The translations under genes were made by a program, and so were the position numbers. The notes beneath the pieces are model-generated. The model did not search any database and had not been told where the DNA came from. It saw nothing but the letters and a program-made list of their open reading frames with translations. This document shows positions 11,664 to 25,034 of a stretch of DNA of 64,000 nt, piece after piece. Source of the stretch: Gonocerus acuteangulatus (lineage: Eukaryota; Arthropoda; Insecta; Hemiptera; Coreidae); NCBI GenBank assembly GCA_946811695.1, contig OX328123.1:151112577-151176576 (forward strand), written 5' to 3'. The stretch's first letter is position 1; each line of letters starts with the position of its first letter.

Positions 11664-12460
11664 ACATTCTGGGCCCTTCTGGCCATTTCCAGGACTGATA
11701 TTCTATGCAGGGGAAAATAGACATTATTTTACAATCAATGTGCGCATACAAGGAAATGATGTTTCTTTTACCCCTGTCGAAACAATATTACATAGCAGAG
11801 GATTGTTGGTACATCTAAACAGTTCAACCAGAATCTCTTTGAAGATTGTTTGCCTAGCCTTATCAAACCCACTTCTTAAGTTTTGCTCCAAGATAGGGAA
11901 AGAAATAAAACGATATGGGAACTTGGGACAGTCCCACGACTCCAAGATTAGGTCATAAAGCCAACAACACTGACTGAACATCTACAATCATTGGGGTAAA
12001 CAACAAACACATCACCCTACCCTGGAGATTGCTTATCAGTGAATCATGTCAGATTAATTGGTTCTTAAGACTAAACCACTTTCAAGGATATATTTAGTAA
12101 TCGCGTCACTTCCTTCTTCAGCTATCAGTTCCTGTCTCATTTCTTCCGCATCGAATAGTTCTAGGTTCTAAATAAGCCAATTTTGTCTTCGTATCTCAGA
12201 ATATAATAATAATTGAATGATTTGTCTATTTAATAACACAATTACACGCTTTTAATTAGGCATAGAACTTGAGCCCGCCTAAATTATCGTGTAGCATGTA
12301 CACGAATTAAAGTGCAGTATAAACATATCACAGAAAATTAACGTAAAGAATATAAGTATAGTATTTTCCATTAACGAAAAGTATATAGGTTTGGTACGTA
12401 AATTAATGCGTATTATACACGTTTGGTATGAATTGAAGATTAAGTCGGGCATCTACTCTT
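11664..12460. other. Gene-free stretch
   Basis: Overlapping short ORFs on both strands at 11724-11981 have no recognisable domain. No repeat identified. Confidence 0.45.
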
Positions 12461-12467
12461 CGAATGA

Positions 12468-12541
<74 letters not shown>

Positions 12542-12590
12542 TAGATAGAACGGCATTTTTCTCCAGCGGTGGTACTCCTCCTCACTTCTT

Positions 12591-12634
12591 CCTGGGATAT
12601 TTCGATGGATTCATCTCCATCTTCTTCAGCCAGG
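12591..12634 (-). ncRNA. Hammerhead-like ribozyme motif, left arm
   Basis: Minus strand: stem I CCUGG/CCAGG (5 perfect bp), CUGAAGA core, one extra A, stem II GAUGGA/UCCAUC, GAAA, self-complementary AUAU and cleavage-site C. This is the best-paired example in the window. The extra A between CUGAAGA and stem II is the only departure from the hammerhead consensus. Confidence 0.6.
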
Positions 12635-12693
12635 TACTCATTTCTTCCTCGGTGGTAGCCAAGGGAATGGCTACCACCGAGGAAGAAACAAGT

Positions 12694-12739
12694 ACCTGGC
12701 TGAAGAAGATGGAGATGAATCCATCGAAATATTCCGGGA
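12694..12739 (+). ncRNA. Hammerhead-like ribozyme motif, right arm
   Basis: Plus strand: CCUGG, CUGAAGA (12700-12706), extra A, stem II GAUGGA/UCCAUC, GAAA (12726-12729), AUAU, cleavage-site U, then CCGGG. Stem I retains 5 bp with one G-U. It mirrors the left-arm motif with a few substitutions. Confidence 0.55.
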
Positions 12740-12820
12740 AGAAGTGAGGAGGAGTACCACCGCTGGAGAAAAATGCCGTTCCATCTAAAAATACTATCCC
12801 AGCGACGAAAATTAACATCA

Positions 12821-12881
<61 letters not shown>

Positions 12882-13317
12882 GCAATACTTACTGCAGAAG
12901 CCATTTAGACGCATAAGTGCATCAGGGTAGTATTAGTAAAAAACAAAACAAAAAGCAATAGCTATAATAAACCAAGACCGGTAAACTAAATCGTGACAAA
13001 ATACGCTCTCTTCAATTACCGGTACTATTCAGGGGCAAGACCAGAAAAAAACACCCCCTTTAAGTCGACGCTTTTAAGACCCCCCCCCCTCAAGGAAATT
13101 CTTGGAAGTCGGAGTGATTCATGATTTACTGGGGAACCATTGTATCCACAAAACGAAACTAATTCTAGACGCTCGTTAGTTTTGAACCAGTATTTCTTGA
13201 ACCAGGCATTTTGTTCAATTCAAGATGATTAAGTAAATAAATCACCAAAAAATGTATTAATTGATCTTTATAACTTTAAGTACCTATTCATATTCTAAAT
13301 AAGAATGTCTGTTTGTT

Positions 13318-14250
<933 letters not shown>

Positions 14251-14259
14251 GTCTTAACA

Positions 14260-15720
14260 GGATGAGTAAGAAATTATTCTAAAATTATAATTGAAAATCC
14301 TAACAGGCTTGGGAGAAATTTTAAGCAAATTATTAATTAAAGTACTATCTTCTAACAGAATGAAGAAATAATAGAAAATTATTATTTGAAGACCTGAGAG
14401 GATGATTAAGAAATTGTATGAAAACGATTAATATAAGGCGGGATATCATGAGTAAGAAGTTGTAAGAAAATGATTTATTGAAGACCTGTTAGGATGAGTA
14501 AGAATTTGCAAGAAAATGATTTATTGAAGACCTGTTAGGATGAGTAAGAATTTGCAAGAAAATGATTTATTGAAGACCTGTTAGGATGAGTAAGAATTTG
14601 CAAGAAAATGATTTATTGAAGACCTGTTAGGATGAGTAAGAATTTGCAAGAAAATGATTACTTGCCGGACTATGTCATAAGAGGATGAGTAAGAAATGTA
14701 AGAAAATGATTACTTGCCGGACTATGTCATAAGAGGATGTGTAAGAAATGTAAGAAAATGATTACTTGCCGGACTATGTCATAAGAGGATGAGTAAGAAA
14801 TGTAAGAAAATGATTACTTGCCGGACTATGTCATAAGAGGATGAGTAAGAAATGTAAGAAAATGATTTCTTGCCGGACTATGTCATAAGAGGATGAGTAA
14901 GAAATGTAAGAAAATGATTACTTGCCGGACTATGTCATAAGAGGATGAGTAAGAAATGTAAGAAAATGATTACTTGCCGGACTATGTCATAAGAGGATGA
15001 GTAAGAAATGTAAGAAAATGATTACTTGCCGGACTATGTCATAAGAGGATGAGTAAGAAATGTAAGAAAATGATTACTTGCCGGACTATGTCATAAGAGG
15101 ATGAGTAAGAAATGTAAGAAAATGATTACTTGCCGGACTATGTCATAAGAGGATGAGTAAGAAATGTAAGAAAATGATTACTTGCCGGGCTATGTCATAA
15201 GAGGATGAGTAAGAAATGTAAGAAAATGATTACTTGCCGGACTATGTCATAAGAGGATGAGTAAGAAATGTAAGAAAATGATTACCTGCCGGACTATGTC
15301 ATAAGAGGATGAGTAAGAAATGTAAGAAAATGATTACTTGCCGGACTATGTCATAAGAGGATGAGTAAGAAATGTAAGAAAATGATTACTTGCCGGACTA
15401 TGTCATAAGAGGATGAGTAAGAAATGTAAGAAAATGATTACTTGCCGGACTATGTCATAAGAGGATGAGTAAGAAATGTAAGAAAATGAATAATTGAAGA
15501 CCTCATGACATATAAATTGGAAGAAAATATATTACTGAAGAACAGAAAGAATGATAAAGAAAGTGATTAATTAAAGACTTAAAAGAATGAGTATAAAAAT
15601 TATTATTTGAAAAAGTAAATTCTATCAGGACGAGTAAGAAATTGTAAGAAATCGATTACTTGACGGGGTAAGCCCCAACATGATGACTGAGAAATTGAGT
15701 AAGAAGCTTCGTTAGGATGC
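14260..15720. repeat. Satellite array: 46-bp then 52-bp units with decayed edges
   Basis: Four near-identical 46-bp units (period measured 14488 to 14534) occupy about 14460-14650. They switch abruptly to about 16 units of 52 bp (starts every 52 bp from 14684 to 15464). Both share GATGAGTAAGAA and AAGAAAATGATT; the 52-bp unit replaces the GAAGACCT end by TTGCCGGACTATGTCATAAG. Diverged units of similar content lie on both sides (14260-14460, 15490-15720). No coding potential. Confidence 0.93.
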
Positions 15721-16074
15721 CACGTTATCTATAACATATTCATAACCCGTAAATTCTATGTGCATATTTAGGAATGAGATTTGAGTATCTTTGCCAACTT
15801 TCCCACTCATGATAGCATTTTATGATATAAGATAAAAATCACCAAGAAGAATTAAACAAGCTTAGTTCAATAGGCCGACAAAAACATATCTAGACAAGAT
15901 GATTATTTTTGTAATTGTAAATCCTTTCTTTTTAACAAAACTATTTCATCGATTACCATGCTGATCTCTGTCAATGTAGTCAGATATGCTCAGTGCATAA
16001 TAGAACCTCTCACTTATTGTAGATGCGTATAATGTGTCAGAGTCTGAGCAAGTTTATAAAATGTAAAGTCTTAG

Positions 16075-16320
16075 GTGTATGGGATAGAGGGAGTTCGGTC
16101 TCTGGTAGAGCCCTCGGCTGGTGTTCTGAAGTTACCTAGATCCAAACGCGCACAGAGGATTTCATCATCTAGCGTCGTCGTTCGAGGATCGGAGTCCCAG
16201 GCCGACCTAAGGAAAGTTATCCGCGAAAGGGTTAATCGGCGGCGGAAGCGAAGTACTGACCACACTATCTCTCCTGTAAACTGTATGGTCAATAATCAGA
16301 TAATTCTATAGTATGTGACC
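16075..16320 (+). mobile_element. tRNA-derived SINE-like element
   Basis: The head resembles a tRNA promoter: an A-box-like TGGTAGAGCCCTCGG and a B-box-like CGTTCGAGGATCGG. The 3' half (GTACTGACCACACTATCTC … TGTATGGTC … ATCAGATA … TCTATAG) recurs at 63.65-63.72 kb, so it is a dispersed family. No clear poly(A) or target duplication was found. Overlapping 73- and 78-codon ORFs are not supported. Confidence 0.55.
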
Positions 16321-16389
16321 GTACCATTTCTGTGGCGTGTAAATGATATGAAGTTATAAGACACATCGAGAAAATAATGGTGATTCAAA

Positions 16390-17013
16390 TTGGTATATAT
16401 ATATATATATATATTTATGATTGTTCGCACTCTTGCTGGCCCAATAATGGCCCATCAAATTTGATACAAAAATACAGGTTTTAATTTGAAAGGCCAAGTT
16501 CGTTAACCAGCAGAATTCGTCCATGGGAACATGTTTTTACCGGATTACATATTTGCGTTACTAAGTGATTGGTCTAGAGAAATCCAATTAAACCTTTTTC
16601 ACAGCCTTATCAATAAACGTTCTCTAATAAAATGGAAAAAAACTAAGTTTTTCTTGGTATTTCCGAATATATTCTCATAAAGATTAAAACCGGATTGGAA
16701 ATCGTAATATTTGTACATTTAAATTATCAATTCCAAAGCATTTTAAACTTCCTAAACTTTTGATACGATTTTTGATAGGGCGATCTCATTGGGAAAAATC
16801 GGTACTTCAATAGAGTAACATCCTTCGACAGTACGGTGATATTCCTATTCTAATCCCGTTCATAATTCATTTTTTGTTAAAATTTTTCGCCAAAAAAAAT
16901 ATATTAAAACAAAGGATTAACAGTTTATATTCTAAACTTTCCAAATTACACTAGGGGTAAGGACGGAAACGCGCTAAGATGACGGAGTTCCTGCGAGGCG
17001 GATTTTTATTACT
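16390..17013 (-). mobile_element. Family A copy 2 (partial, minus orientation)
   Basis: It runs from a short (TA)n at about 16395 through the family phrase AAGTTCGTTAACCAGCAGAA (16497 on). It ends in ACGCGCTAAGATGACGGAG and TTCCTGCGAGGCGGA, the reversed family A 5' end. The middle is shortened relative to the 30-kb copy, and the 3' hairpin end is missing. Confidence 0.6.
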
Positions 17014-17280
17014 TGCCGAAGGAACGTCAACTTGTTCCCGTGCCGATACTACGGCGGGTGCGGCAACTGGGGTGTTCGGGCCTTCTGTGCCACTAAGAGA
17101 CTGGAGGCTTGTAGGGCTTGAGAAAAAGAAGAGGCAAGTCGCAGTTGTTCCCAATTCAGTGTGCAGGCCTTGTGTGTGTTCCAGGAAAGACTCACTAATC
17201 CTCCCGGAGTCTCAGGTCTTAAGCCTGGTGGTGGTGAGGACTGCCTACCGTCCTACCTGGGGGTAGGACGTTCAGACGGT
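17014..17280. other. GC-richer segment of unknown origin
   Basis: G+C is visibly higher than in the surroundings. An ORF spans 16979-17266 (plus), starting inside the family A end, but contains no recognisable motif. It could be part of an unidentified transposon. No function is proposed. Confidence 0.3.
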
Positions 17281-17429
17281 GTCAAACTAAATATCGAAAA
17301 ACACTCGTGTGTACCCTATATTCCTTATTGGTCTTCCTTCGACACAAAAAGAGAATGGAAGCTTGTTTTTGTTGCCTATATAAATTATACCTAAGCTACT
17401 AGAGATAATTAGATAAATACAAACAAAAC

Positions 17430-17615
17430 GCCGTGAGTGCAACGATTTTTTTCGCGCAAATTTATCCTGTTAAAAGTGTATATAAATATGTGAATCGCAG
17501 TTATTTTCATGATCTATGGGTTGAAAGACGTAAAATTGTCTTGTCAGCACTTCCAGATTGTGTCTCGTGGTCGACCTCATGAGCAGGTCTCCTCCCTATG
17601 AAGGAAATGCTAATA
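17430..17615 (+). mobile_element. Family A copy 3 (3'-end fragment)
   Basis: It contains TTTTTTTCGCGCAAATTT, TTATTTTCATGATCTATGG, GTCAGCACTTCCAGATTGTG and a decayed terminal hairpin (CTCCTCCCTATGAAGGA … TGCTAA). These match the 3' portion of other copies. The internal (TA)n is nearly absent. Confidence 0.6.
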
Positions 17616-18320
17616 AAAAGAGGGGAACAGCAAACAGTATCAATGGCATAAAACTTTAGCGGCTTGAAAAAAATGTGGTGTGAATCCAGAAGTCGGATTA
17701 ATGACTTTTTACAAACAATGGAGAATTTAATAAAATTAGCAAGTGAAATGTGTTTGGGAACGGATCGGGGTGTTGATGGAACTGTCCCAGGTATTAGGGA
17801 CGATCGGTTTGACGGATTAGGGTTCTTTGTCCTTGCCAAGTCTGATTCAAAATCGATAGTCGCCCTTGTCATTGGGTTACATACAGCCCAATTAAATACT
17901 CTCTACCTGTCTTCTTCATCAAACCCTAAATCGTTGGGGGAAAAACGCTAATGTACAAGAGGTAATCCAGTTCTACTTATCAGAATCCATTTTGGATTCA
18001 ATATCGACATCCTCATTACTACACAATCAGTCAACCATTTTGTTTAAAAGCTTTTCAAAAGGTCGATCAAAAATTCTATTCAAAGGTTTTTTTTTTTTTG
18101 GTTTTTTTTCCTTAACCCAAATTCAACCACACGGGTCATTGTTGCCTTCTGAAATTTAAAGCCCTATATAATTATATATATATATATATATACATATATA
18201 TAAAAATCTGAAATTGTTGCCTAAGTAAATCAAAATGTATTAGAGGAAAAAATAATAATGAGACAAAAAAAAGTTGTTGAAAGCAAAATACACTAATATT
18301 GAAACTAATGATCTGAAATG
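17616..18320. other. Gene-free stretch
   Basis: ORFs of 95 and 121 codons overlap in antisense at 17507-17951 without a known motif. Short (TA)n near 18173-18200. Nothing else supported. Confidence 0.45.
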
Positions 18321-18339
18321 TTTTATATTTTAATATTTA

Positions 18340-19400
18340 AATTATTATTATTATTATTATTTTGTAAATAATTGCTTATTATATTTTATTAAATAGCTCA
18401 GTGGCTCTCAAAAAACTCAACGCTCTCTGGCTTGATTCATGGTCGTCTCCAAGTATATCAGAGAGAGGACCATGAATGTCCATTTGGTTCCGAGCGGATT
18501 CGTAGGCTCTGCATTCAGTAAAAATGTGTTTGATAGTAAGATATTCGCCACAAGCTCTGCATTCAGGCCTTAATTCTTTTTTAAATAAATATGCATGAGT
18601 GAGATTAGTATGTCCAATTCTAATCCTCGACAGAACTACCTCATCTCGCCTAGTGTCTTGAGATGAGGTTTTCCATGCCGAGGTTGTGGATTTAATCTCC
18701 CTCAACTTATTTTCTCTATTTTGGAACCATTCATATTGCCACTTTGAGAAAATATGGTATTTTAGATGTGCCACAGCATCTGACGGAAGGATGTACGAGT
18801 AAGGAATGCCTTCGTTAATAGCTTGCTTGGCTGCTACATCCGCTTTATCACTACCACTTATACCATTGTGGCTAGGGATCCAGCAGAGAGTAACATGATG
18901 GTTTCTTTGGTAATGCAAATCTGTTCCCTTAATGATGTCTGAAATGATCGTATTTCGGGAATAGAAGAATTGTAATGAAAGGAGAGAAGATAGAGAATCA
19001 GTGTATATCAACAAGTTACAATTATTTTCAGTTGAAATATTAACCGCTTTGCTAATTGCAAGTAATTCCGCTGTGTATATTGAACTTAAATTCTGGAGAG
19101 ACAACATTTGTGTTCTGGCATTACAAACTATCGCACATCCTACGCCGTCAGTAGTTTTAGAGCCATCTGTGAATGCCTCTGTTGCTCCTGCATACTTCAA
19201 CCTGATTCTATTGAATTCAGCCTGAAATATTGCAGGAAAGGTGTCTCTCTTGATAAATCTGGTCAGCGAAAGATCAATTTTAGGAGCGACATAAACATAA
19301 ATTATAAAACTGTCAAATACTCAAGATGCTTAGCTTTGATAATTCCTCGTTAAGCGTAATGCTATTTGAAGGGTGTGAATAATACAATAAATTAGCAATA
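18340..19400 (-). mobile_element. 5'-truncated I-like LINE with (TAA)n tail
   Basis: A coding block on the minus strand ends in a stop near 18379. It is followed (minus strand) by an A/T-rich tail with (TAA)n-type repeats at 18340-18363, as in I-clade elements. Coding similarity continues upstream of the RNase H ORF to about 19300. A frameshift near 19320 joins VYVAPKIDLSLTRFIKRD to an upstream LNEELSKLSILSI segment. Further 5' sequence is not recognisable. Confidence 0.75.
18379..19200 (-). pseudogene. LINE RNase H domain plus C-terminal zinc knuckle (ORF2 3' part)
   Basis: The 273-codon block encodes RNase H. The motifs in order are AFTDGSKTTDGVG (first Asp), YTAELLAI (Glu), LIYTDSLSSL (Asp) and GSDKADVAAK (last Asp), so all four acidic positions are retained. 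It is followed by a C-terminal CCHC-type knuckle, CRACGEYLTIKHIFTEC. Such RNase H removes template RNA during target-primed reverse transcription. The reported first residue is a TTG codon; in-frame sequence continues upstream (AEFNRIRLKYAG), so this is not a true start. Endonuclease and reverse transcriptase are absent. Its last 45 residues are the source family of the 69-bp array at 1307-2007. Confidence 0.85.
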
Positions 19401-19429
19401 AAGGGAAAGGGTCAGTGTAATAGCTATAA

Positions 19430-20045
19430 ATGGGCAGTATTGCTAATAAAGCCAATTATTAAGACCCAATGAAGTGGTCGAACCCTTGAAGAGGGAATAA
19501 ATGATCTTCAGCCGATAACATGGGACAATGAATATATATTGGATAAACCAAGTCATAATTACTGCTTCTGGGATAATGGTTCGGTTTAATGAACACTTTG
19601 TACACAGGAGATAAATTTAAAATATTTACAATTACTTTAATTAATTTAATTCTTTTGTAATTCATTATTTAGTAATCGTTGATTTCTGCGAGGTTAGCAA
19701 TTACATTCTTAGGATGGGAGAATCAACCCAAATTAACTTAATAATCAGTTAAAGTAAAAATAAATAAAACAAAAATTATAAAATAAAAAGGCTATATACA
19801 ATGAAATAAATAATTTGTATAAAATAAACATCATAAGTTTGTATGTCAGTAATAAAAATTAATAATATACATTAAGATGTTTAGGCTATAATACACCGTC
19901 AATTTAAGCAACTTGATCATTGTACTATTAATAACTGTACAGATTTCAAATAAATAAATGAAAAAAAAAATAAGTAAATTATCCCTTTTCGCTTGTTACT
20001 CAAATTATCAACAATAAATAATAATTTCAATGAAATTTAACAGTT
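19430..20045. other. Gene-free stretch
   Basis: AT-rich, short ORFs only. The 68-codon minus ORF at 19459-19665 may be a further decayed part of the LINE but shows no diagnostic motif. Confidence 0.4.
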
Positions 20046-20049
20046 TATA

Positions 20050-20278
20050 TGAAAGGATCGGGGCAAAATACTGCCAAGGAACATTTTTGACAAAAATTAA
20101 CAGTAGCTGCTATATGTTTGATATTACGTGGGACTATCAGTTGAAATGGTTAGGAGCAGCAAGATTAAGTAGCATACAGAGCTTTCAGTAATATTTTAGT
20201 AGTCTATGATGCAAATAGACTGATAGTCCCACATAATGTAAAAATGTTACTTGGCACTATTTTGCCCCGACCCCTTCG
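20050..20278. mobile_element. TA-flanked MITE (Tc1/mariner-like size and target)
   Basis: The ends read TGAAAGGATCGGGGCAAAAT and, from the right, CGAAGGGGTCGGGGCAAAAT. They continue inward with TGCCAAG, AACATTTTT and GTGGGACTATCAGT on both arms; the right arm has a deletion. TA dinucleotides abut both ends (20048-20049, 20279-20280). It is about 229 bp with no ORF. The superfamily is inferred from the TA target only. Confidence 0.75.
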
Positions 20279-20289
20279 TATGTGGAACA

Positions 20290-22130
20290 CATATTTGACA
20301 AGTGTTGAGTCTGTATTTAAATGAGCGCCCTGGTTAAGTACTTCCTATTTACGAAAGCTGAAGAATCTCGAGAAATGTATAGAAATAACTTATAACTTGA
20401 TTTAAAATTTACTCTATTTCTCTTAAGACCACTTCACCATAACAAACATGGCAAAGTTTGACATTGGTCTGTAAATAATTTATCATGTAATTTTAATTAT
20501 GACTTTCCTTTTTGAGTATTGAGACATGTCTATCATTGACAACATGACTTCCAGACGGAGATGTTTGTCACGTAGGAGCTGCATACCAAGCATATTCCTC
20601 AAAAGGTAAGTAATATAAATTGAATTTCTGAATAATTTGCCTAAAATAACGTTTATAATGAAAAAAAAAAAAAGCATGAATGGTCTCTTTTATATTTTTA
20701 GTGAACAGCTGACAATTTTTTTTATTTAATTTTTTCTAGAGTGATCTGTACACTAAAAAATAAATACACAAAAACCTCGAATTTCTGTTAATTGATATTG
20801 ATAGATGATAAAAGCGTCCACTTGTAAGAAGAGAAAATCCCACCATCATAAAAACGAAGGAACCGGATAAATTACCGAATATTAGCACCCCTAGTGGTAG
20901 AATTAACAACTAATGTCCAATATGGTTTCCCGGCTTAATTCAATTAAACAAAATACATAATTAAGTTCATCAATCGTAGCCGATGGAGTAGTAGGGATTT
21001 GTTTTGTTTTTGTGTAACTTTTATTACCAAATGAAAATTTTCAATTGATTTCTTTATTGGTTATTACGTTCTATCTGGTAATATCATGCAATATGAAGGT
21101 TCTGTGCTCAAGGCCTCCTAACTTCATCCTCGATTAACGCCGGAAGATGACGTTGAAAGAAGCCTATCCCCCTTTTCCCTTCTGCTCCAACCAATGGCTA
21201 GCGCCGAAGAGAGATCGGTGAGCCTCATCTCTGGGCCACTGTCTTCTGAGTCGCCTTGGTGGAAAGAGTGGATGGGTGACGCTTGATAAGGAGAGAACTT
21301 CAGGATTTTGATGAGTGAAAATGTTGCGTAGAAATATTGGAATCTGGGTAACATAACATATCAACCAAGAATTGACAATTATATGTAACTGAATATTTTG
21401 GACGTCCTATTATCTTTTTAACACTGTCATAAGAGAACGTTTGAAATGATTTAAAGTAAAATTACTATTACTTATTCCCTGGTAAATATAGTGTTTTAAA
21501 TCCGACATGGTGTAATAGGCTTATATGAATTAATTACTGAAGAAATATTACTAGTTACATGGACCAAAGACATTGTTCATATATCAAGCAGTAGAATCTG
21601 GGCGTGGGTGAGGGACCGTACCCTGATAATCACGTACAAACTACATCCTATCAGCCCTCTAGTCGGGAGGGGGTTGTCCTATCGCCACTTTAGCTTTAAT
21701 GGAAACGTCAAAAAGGAATTTACTGGTTATTTGGAATTTATCATTAACTCCCAGGCAAATGGAGGAGTTTCAGTTGGAGGGGGCCTTTTATTACTCAATT
21801 AACAGAGGATGGTGTTGATTAGGGGCCGAAACTGGAGGGGCTTTGGAGATATCCTTCTTGACCCTTTGATCCGGAATCGCCTGAAATCTCAAGCTAGGGG
21901 TGTTGAAGGGGTCCAAAATAATAACAGTACAAACAATGCAGGCATTTGTATACATCAAACCTTATCAAGTTTGGCATTGCAGTTAGAGTAAACTCCTCGC
22001 ACAAACACACTATTATACCGTATTCGCTAATGTTCTGGAAGGGAAGAGAAGGATATTGAATAAAACTAAACAACGAGATCCCGTAACAGGTACGTCATTA
22101 TTTGACTACCGAAATATTCTCTAGAATGTA
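20290..22130. other. Gene-free stretch
   Basis: Short ORFs at 21124-21364 and 21608-21991 have no recognisable domain. No mobile-element ends were identified. Confidence 0.4.
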
Positions 22131-22136
22131 TATGCA

Positions 22137-23363
22137 AAAAAGTCCGACTCGCAGGAACTGCATCATCTTAGCGCGGTTACGTACATCTCGAAGAAATGGA
22201 ATAGATTTGCATCACAAATCACAGGAAACTGACAGTAGCCAACTTACACAGAAGCGGATAGTTCCTAATCTGTACAAGTCAATACAATCATGTACTGAAA
22301 ACGTACTTACTCTTTGACTACTGCTGAGAAGGCTCTATTCTAAACAACCAAAAATTCGTTGTCGTTTTAAGTATCTTGTTTTACTAGCAAATTCGTTTTA
22401 CTGTTATAATCAACTGTAAATATGTGCTTCATTGCGAATAAAGTTCCATTCTGTCGTAGATTAAATCTTTCTATAAAATAAGAAATAACGATAACTTCAG
22501 TTGGAGGCTATGAGGAAGGTTATATAGATAGGAGAATTCAAAACAAACTACGTCATCATGATTAGCCACTGCCATCATGATTACCACAGCCACTCCAAAC
22601 TTATTACCGATACCATTCACCGTTTCTTAGCTTATTTTACTACAATACTAATTTTACTGATAAATGCAATTTTAAACAAGAAACAACCAATTAAAAAGTG
22701 AGATAAACAAAGAGAAAACCCCTTTCAAAACAACAAAACAAACACTTTTTAAGTTTTAAGCGCTTATATCTCTGATTCACGTTGCCCTATCGAATATTCC
22801 TTTAGAACCTTTTTTGAAGAGAATTTAGTAAGCATTCGAATGGTTACTATTCACTTACCACGGTTTCCCAACCGTTATCGAGATATTTACGAAAAATGTA
22901 TAAAGATCCGAAAACTTTTCGTGTCTATTAATAAAATAATTTTTTTCGCATACTTCCCTAACTCCAAATATAACCAACATTTAAACATCTTAGTTGGGAT
23001 TAATTTCCAAGATGTAGAAAATATTTCAATTGAATCCCGCGATTCTAAGTACTCACAAAAAAATAATGACTTACAAAAAAATTGATTCCACTTTTCTCAG
23101 AAACGGTTACAGATATCACCTTAAAAATGGTTTCTTTCGTTTTCTTATGTTAAGGAACGTATAAAACAAGTACCTGCAAGCATACGAACTCAAAAACGTA
23201 AGCGTTAAGATTTTTTTTGCGCGAATTTCGCCCAAACACAACCTTCCCGTGGGCGGATTATGCTGGTTAACGAACTTGACCTTTCAAATTAGTAGACAGA
23301 TTTTTGTACCAAATTTGATCAAAATCGGGCCATTTTGGAGCTTGCTAGAGCGTTAACAGACAA

Positions 23364-23397
<34 letters not shown>
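22137..23397 (+). mobile_element. Family A copy 4 (3' end missing)
   Basis: It starts AAAAAGTCCGACTCGCAGG, then ATCTTAGCGCGGTTACG. It continues through TGGTTAACGAACTTGACC to (TA)n at 23365-23397. The usual sequence beyond the (TA)n (AATTTGAACCACC and terminal hairpin) is replaced by a LINE fragment. The inner body closely matches the minus-strand copies at 30 and 41 kb. Confidence 0.7.
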
Positions 23398-23401
<4 letters not shown>

Positions 23402-23700
23402 TTCAAGGAGTTTTTTATATAGTTATAAATGTGTATACGTTCAATTTTTGAGGCATTGTTTAATATTTCGTGTAATTGGAAATTATCAGTAGAGTGGTTG
23501 ATAAACTGGAGGAATTGGCTTCTAATGAGGGAGTAAATAGGACAATGCATAATAAAATGGAAAATGTCTTTAAGTGCGTTATTATTACAGAGGGTGCAAA
23601 TTTCCTTTGGGTTAATAGAATAGTGGATATTTTTTATCAAAAATTTGATATTGAAGTTCCTTACTGTTCTCAACGGATCTATGGTGTCTGCAATAACAAA
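23398..23700 (-). pseudogene. LINE C-terminal zinc-knuckle fragment
   Basis: On the minus strand the translation includes RNFNIKFLIKNIHYS, then CTLCNNNALKDIFHFIMHCP, then ERIHIYNYIKNSLKF. The C-x2-C-…-H-x4-C spacing and the downstream helix are typical of the C-terminus of non-LTR retrotransposon reverse-transcriptase proteins. It abuts the family A (TA)n and is truncated; no start is meaningful. It differs from the 18-kb LINE, so it is a second family. Confidence 0.65.
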
Positions 23701-23719
23701 AGTATGTATATATATATAA

Positions 23720-24966
23720 GATGAGATGTCATATAATAAAACAAGACCCTCAAAGCATAAAAATATAATATCTGTATTTATTATGTTAACAATAATTCTG
23801 ATTATTTCCAATATGTTCTTCTGTCATCTTTCACTCTTTCCAAAGTGTCCCCTAATGCTTAATCAGAGCAAAAGTCTGTGTACGAAAGTTTGGAAGGATG
23901 GGACATCACCATATTCGGGTGAAATTAAATAATGTGTTCAGATTGCTTCTTCACACTAAAGCAAATTAATTGGTTTCGACTTAGAAATGAGAAAAAAATT
24001 GACTTAAATAATTTTTGGTTTCTAAAACAAAGCGGTATTAATTTAAAGCTTATTAAATAAAGCAACTTTTGAGGCGGAGGCAAACCGCTAAGTCTACAAA
24101 CAGCTGATTAGGAAAATATTGAATGAGTTAGGAAAACCCTAATAACAATAGTTCACATCTACATGGCTCTGAGTATAGCTCCTAATTTACATGACAACAT
24201 TTCAACAATGGATTGGAAATTTAATGTAGATTCTAAAAATGTGGTCATTATTTACGATACATAAACCAAAAATCTGGAAAACACAGTTTTTCATAAAAAA
24301 AAACAAAAAAATAATAATAAATAAAATAAAACTAGACAAATGTTTGAATAGCTCTGCTACATGTTGAGATAAGACGCTCATTTTTGCATCCCTGAACTAC
24401 AAATGAGGTGCAGAATAAGTCCTTAAAGTTATGATATCTCAATGCGGGACGCCCTATATTTATATATATATATATATATAAAGTTTAAACCAAAATAGAA
24501 TAACTGTAATTATGAAATATATATGTACTCTCATACAAAAAAAGCACGTCACCGATGCAAGCGCTTGCTTTTACAGATCTTGCAAATAGAATTTAGAGCT
24601 TGTATCAGTAGAAAAAACCCCGCGGGGTTTGTAAATGATACAGCCGGCTGGACCAATCAGCTTTGGTATAATTGATGAGCGGAAACTTGTCAGAAAGCCT
24701 CACCGACCGTAGTCCAGTTAGCATCCTTCGATGACGTATTGCCCGGCAAGATAAATTGAAAAAAAAAATAGAGGAAGAGACGCGAGTAATTATTGAAACA
24801 AACCCCACCGATGAGCAGAACACGACATCCATTAGTACGGGAGTGACTTATGGCAGAACTCACATCTCCATATTCAATTTATGTATGATTGAACTCAGCC
24901 ATTTTAAGTATCACATCACCAAGCACCAAAGGGAAATGGTTACTTCTTAATTTGAAACGTCTAAAG

Positions 24967-25034
<68 letters not shown>

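Larger units (their letters stand above)
12470..12879. mobile_element. Palindromic hammerhead-like unit between two (TA)n tracts
   Basis: Arms 12538-12660 and 12669-12790 are near-perfect inverted repeats around an 8-bp spacer, AAGGGAAT. (TA)n tracts bound them (12470-12538 and 12823-12879). Each arm holds a hammerhead-like core pointing outward. The right arm continues into ATTAACATCAAAC before the (TA)n. The same GGCATT…CTCCAGCG and ATATTTCG motifs occur at 38.2-38.5 kb, so this is a family. The 110-118-codon ORFs crossing it are shadows of the palindrome. Confidence 0.75.

Noticed and set aside
12391..12914. Three 110-118-codon ORFs
   Set aside because: They read through (TA)n and both arms of the palindrome; forward and reverse products mirror each other.
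24670..24700. TTGATGAGCGGAAACTTGTC as a hammerhead core
   Set aside because: There is no room for stem II between the two conserved blocks.
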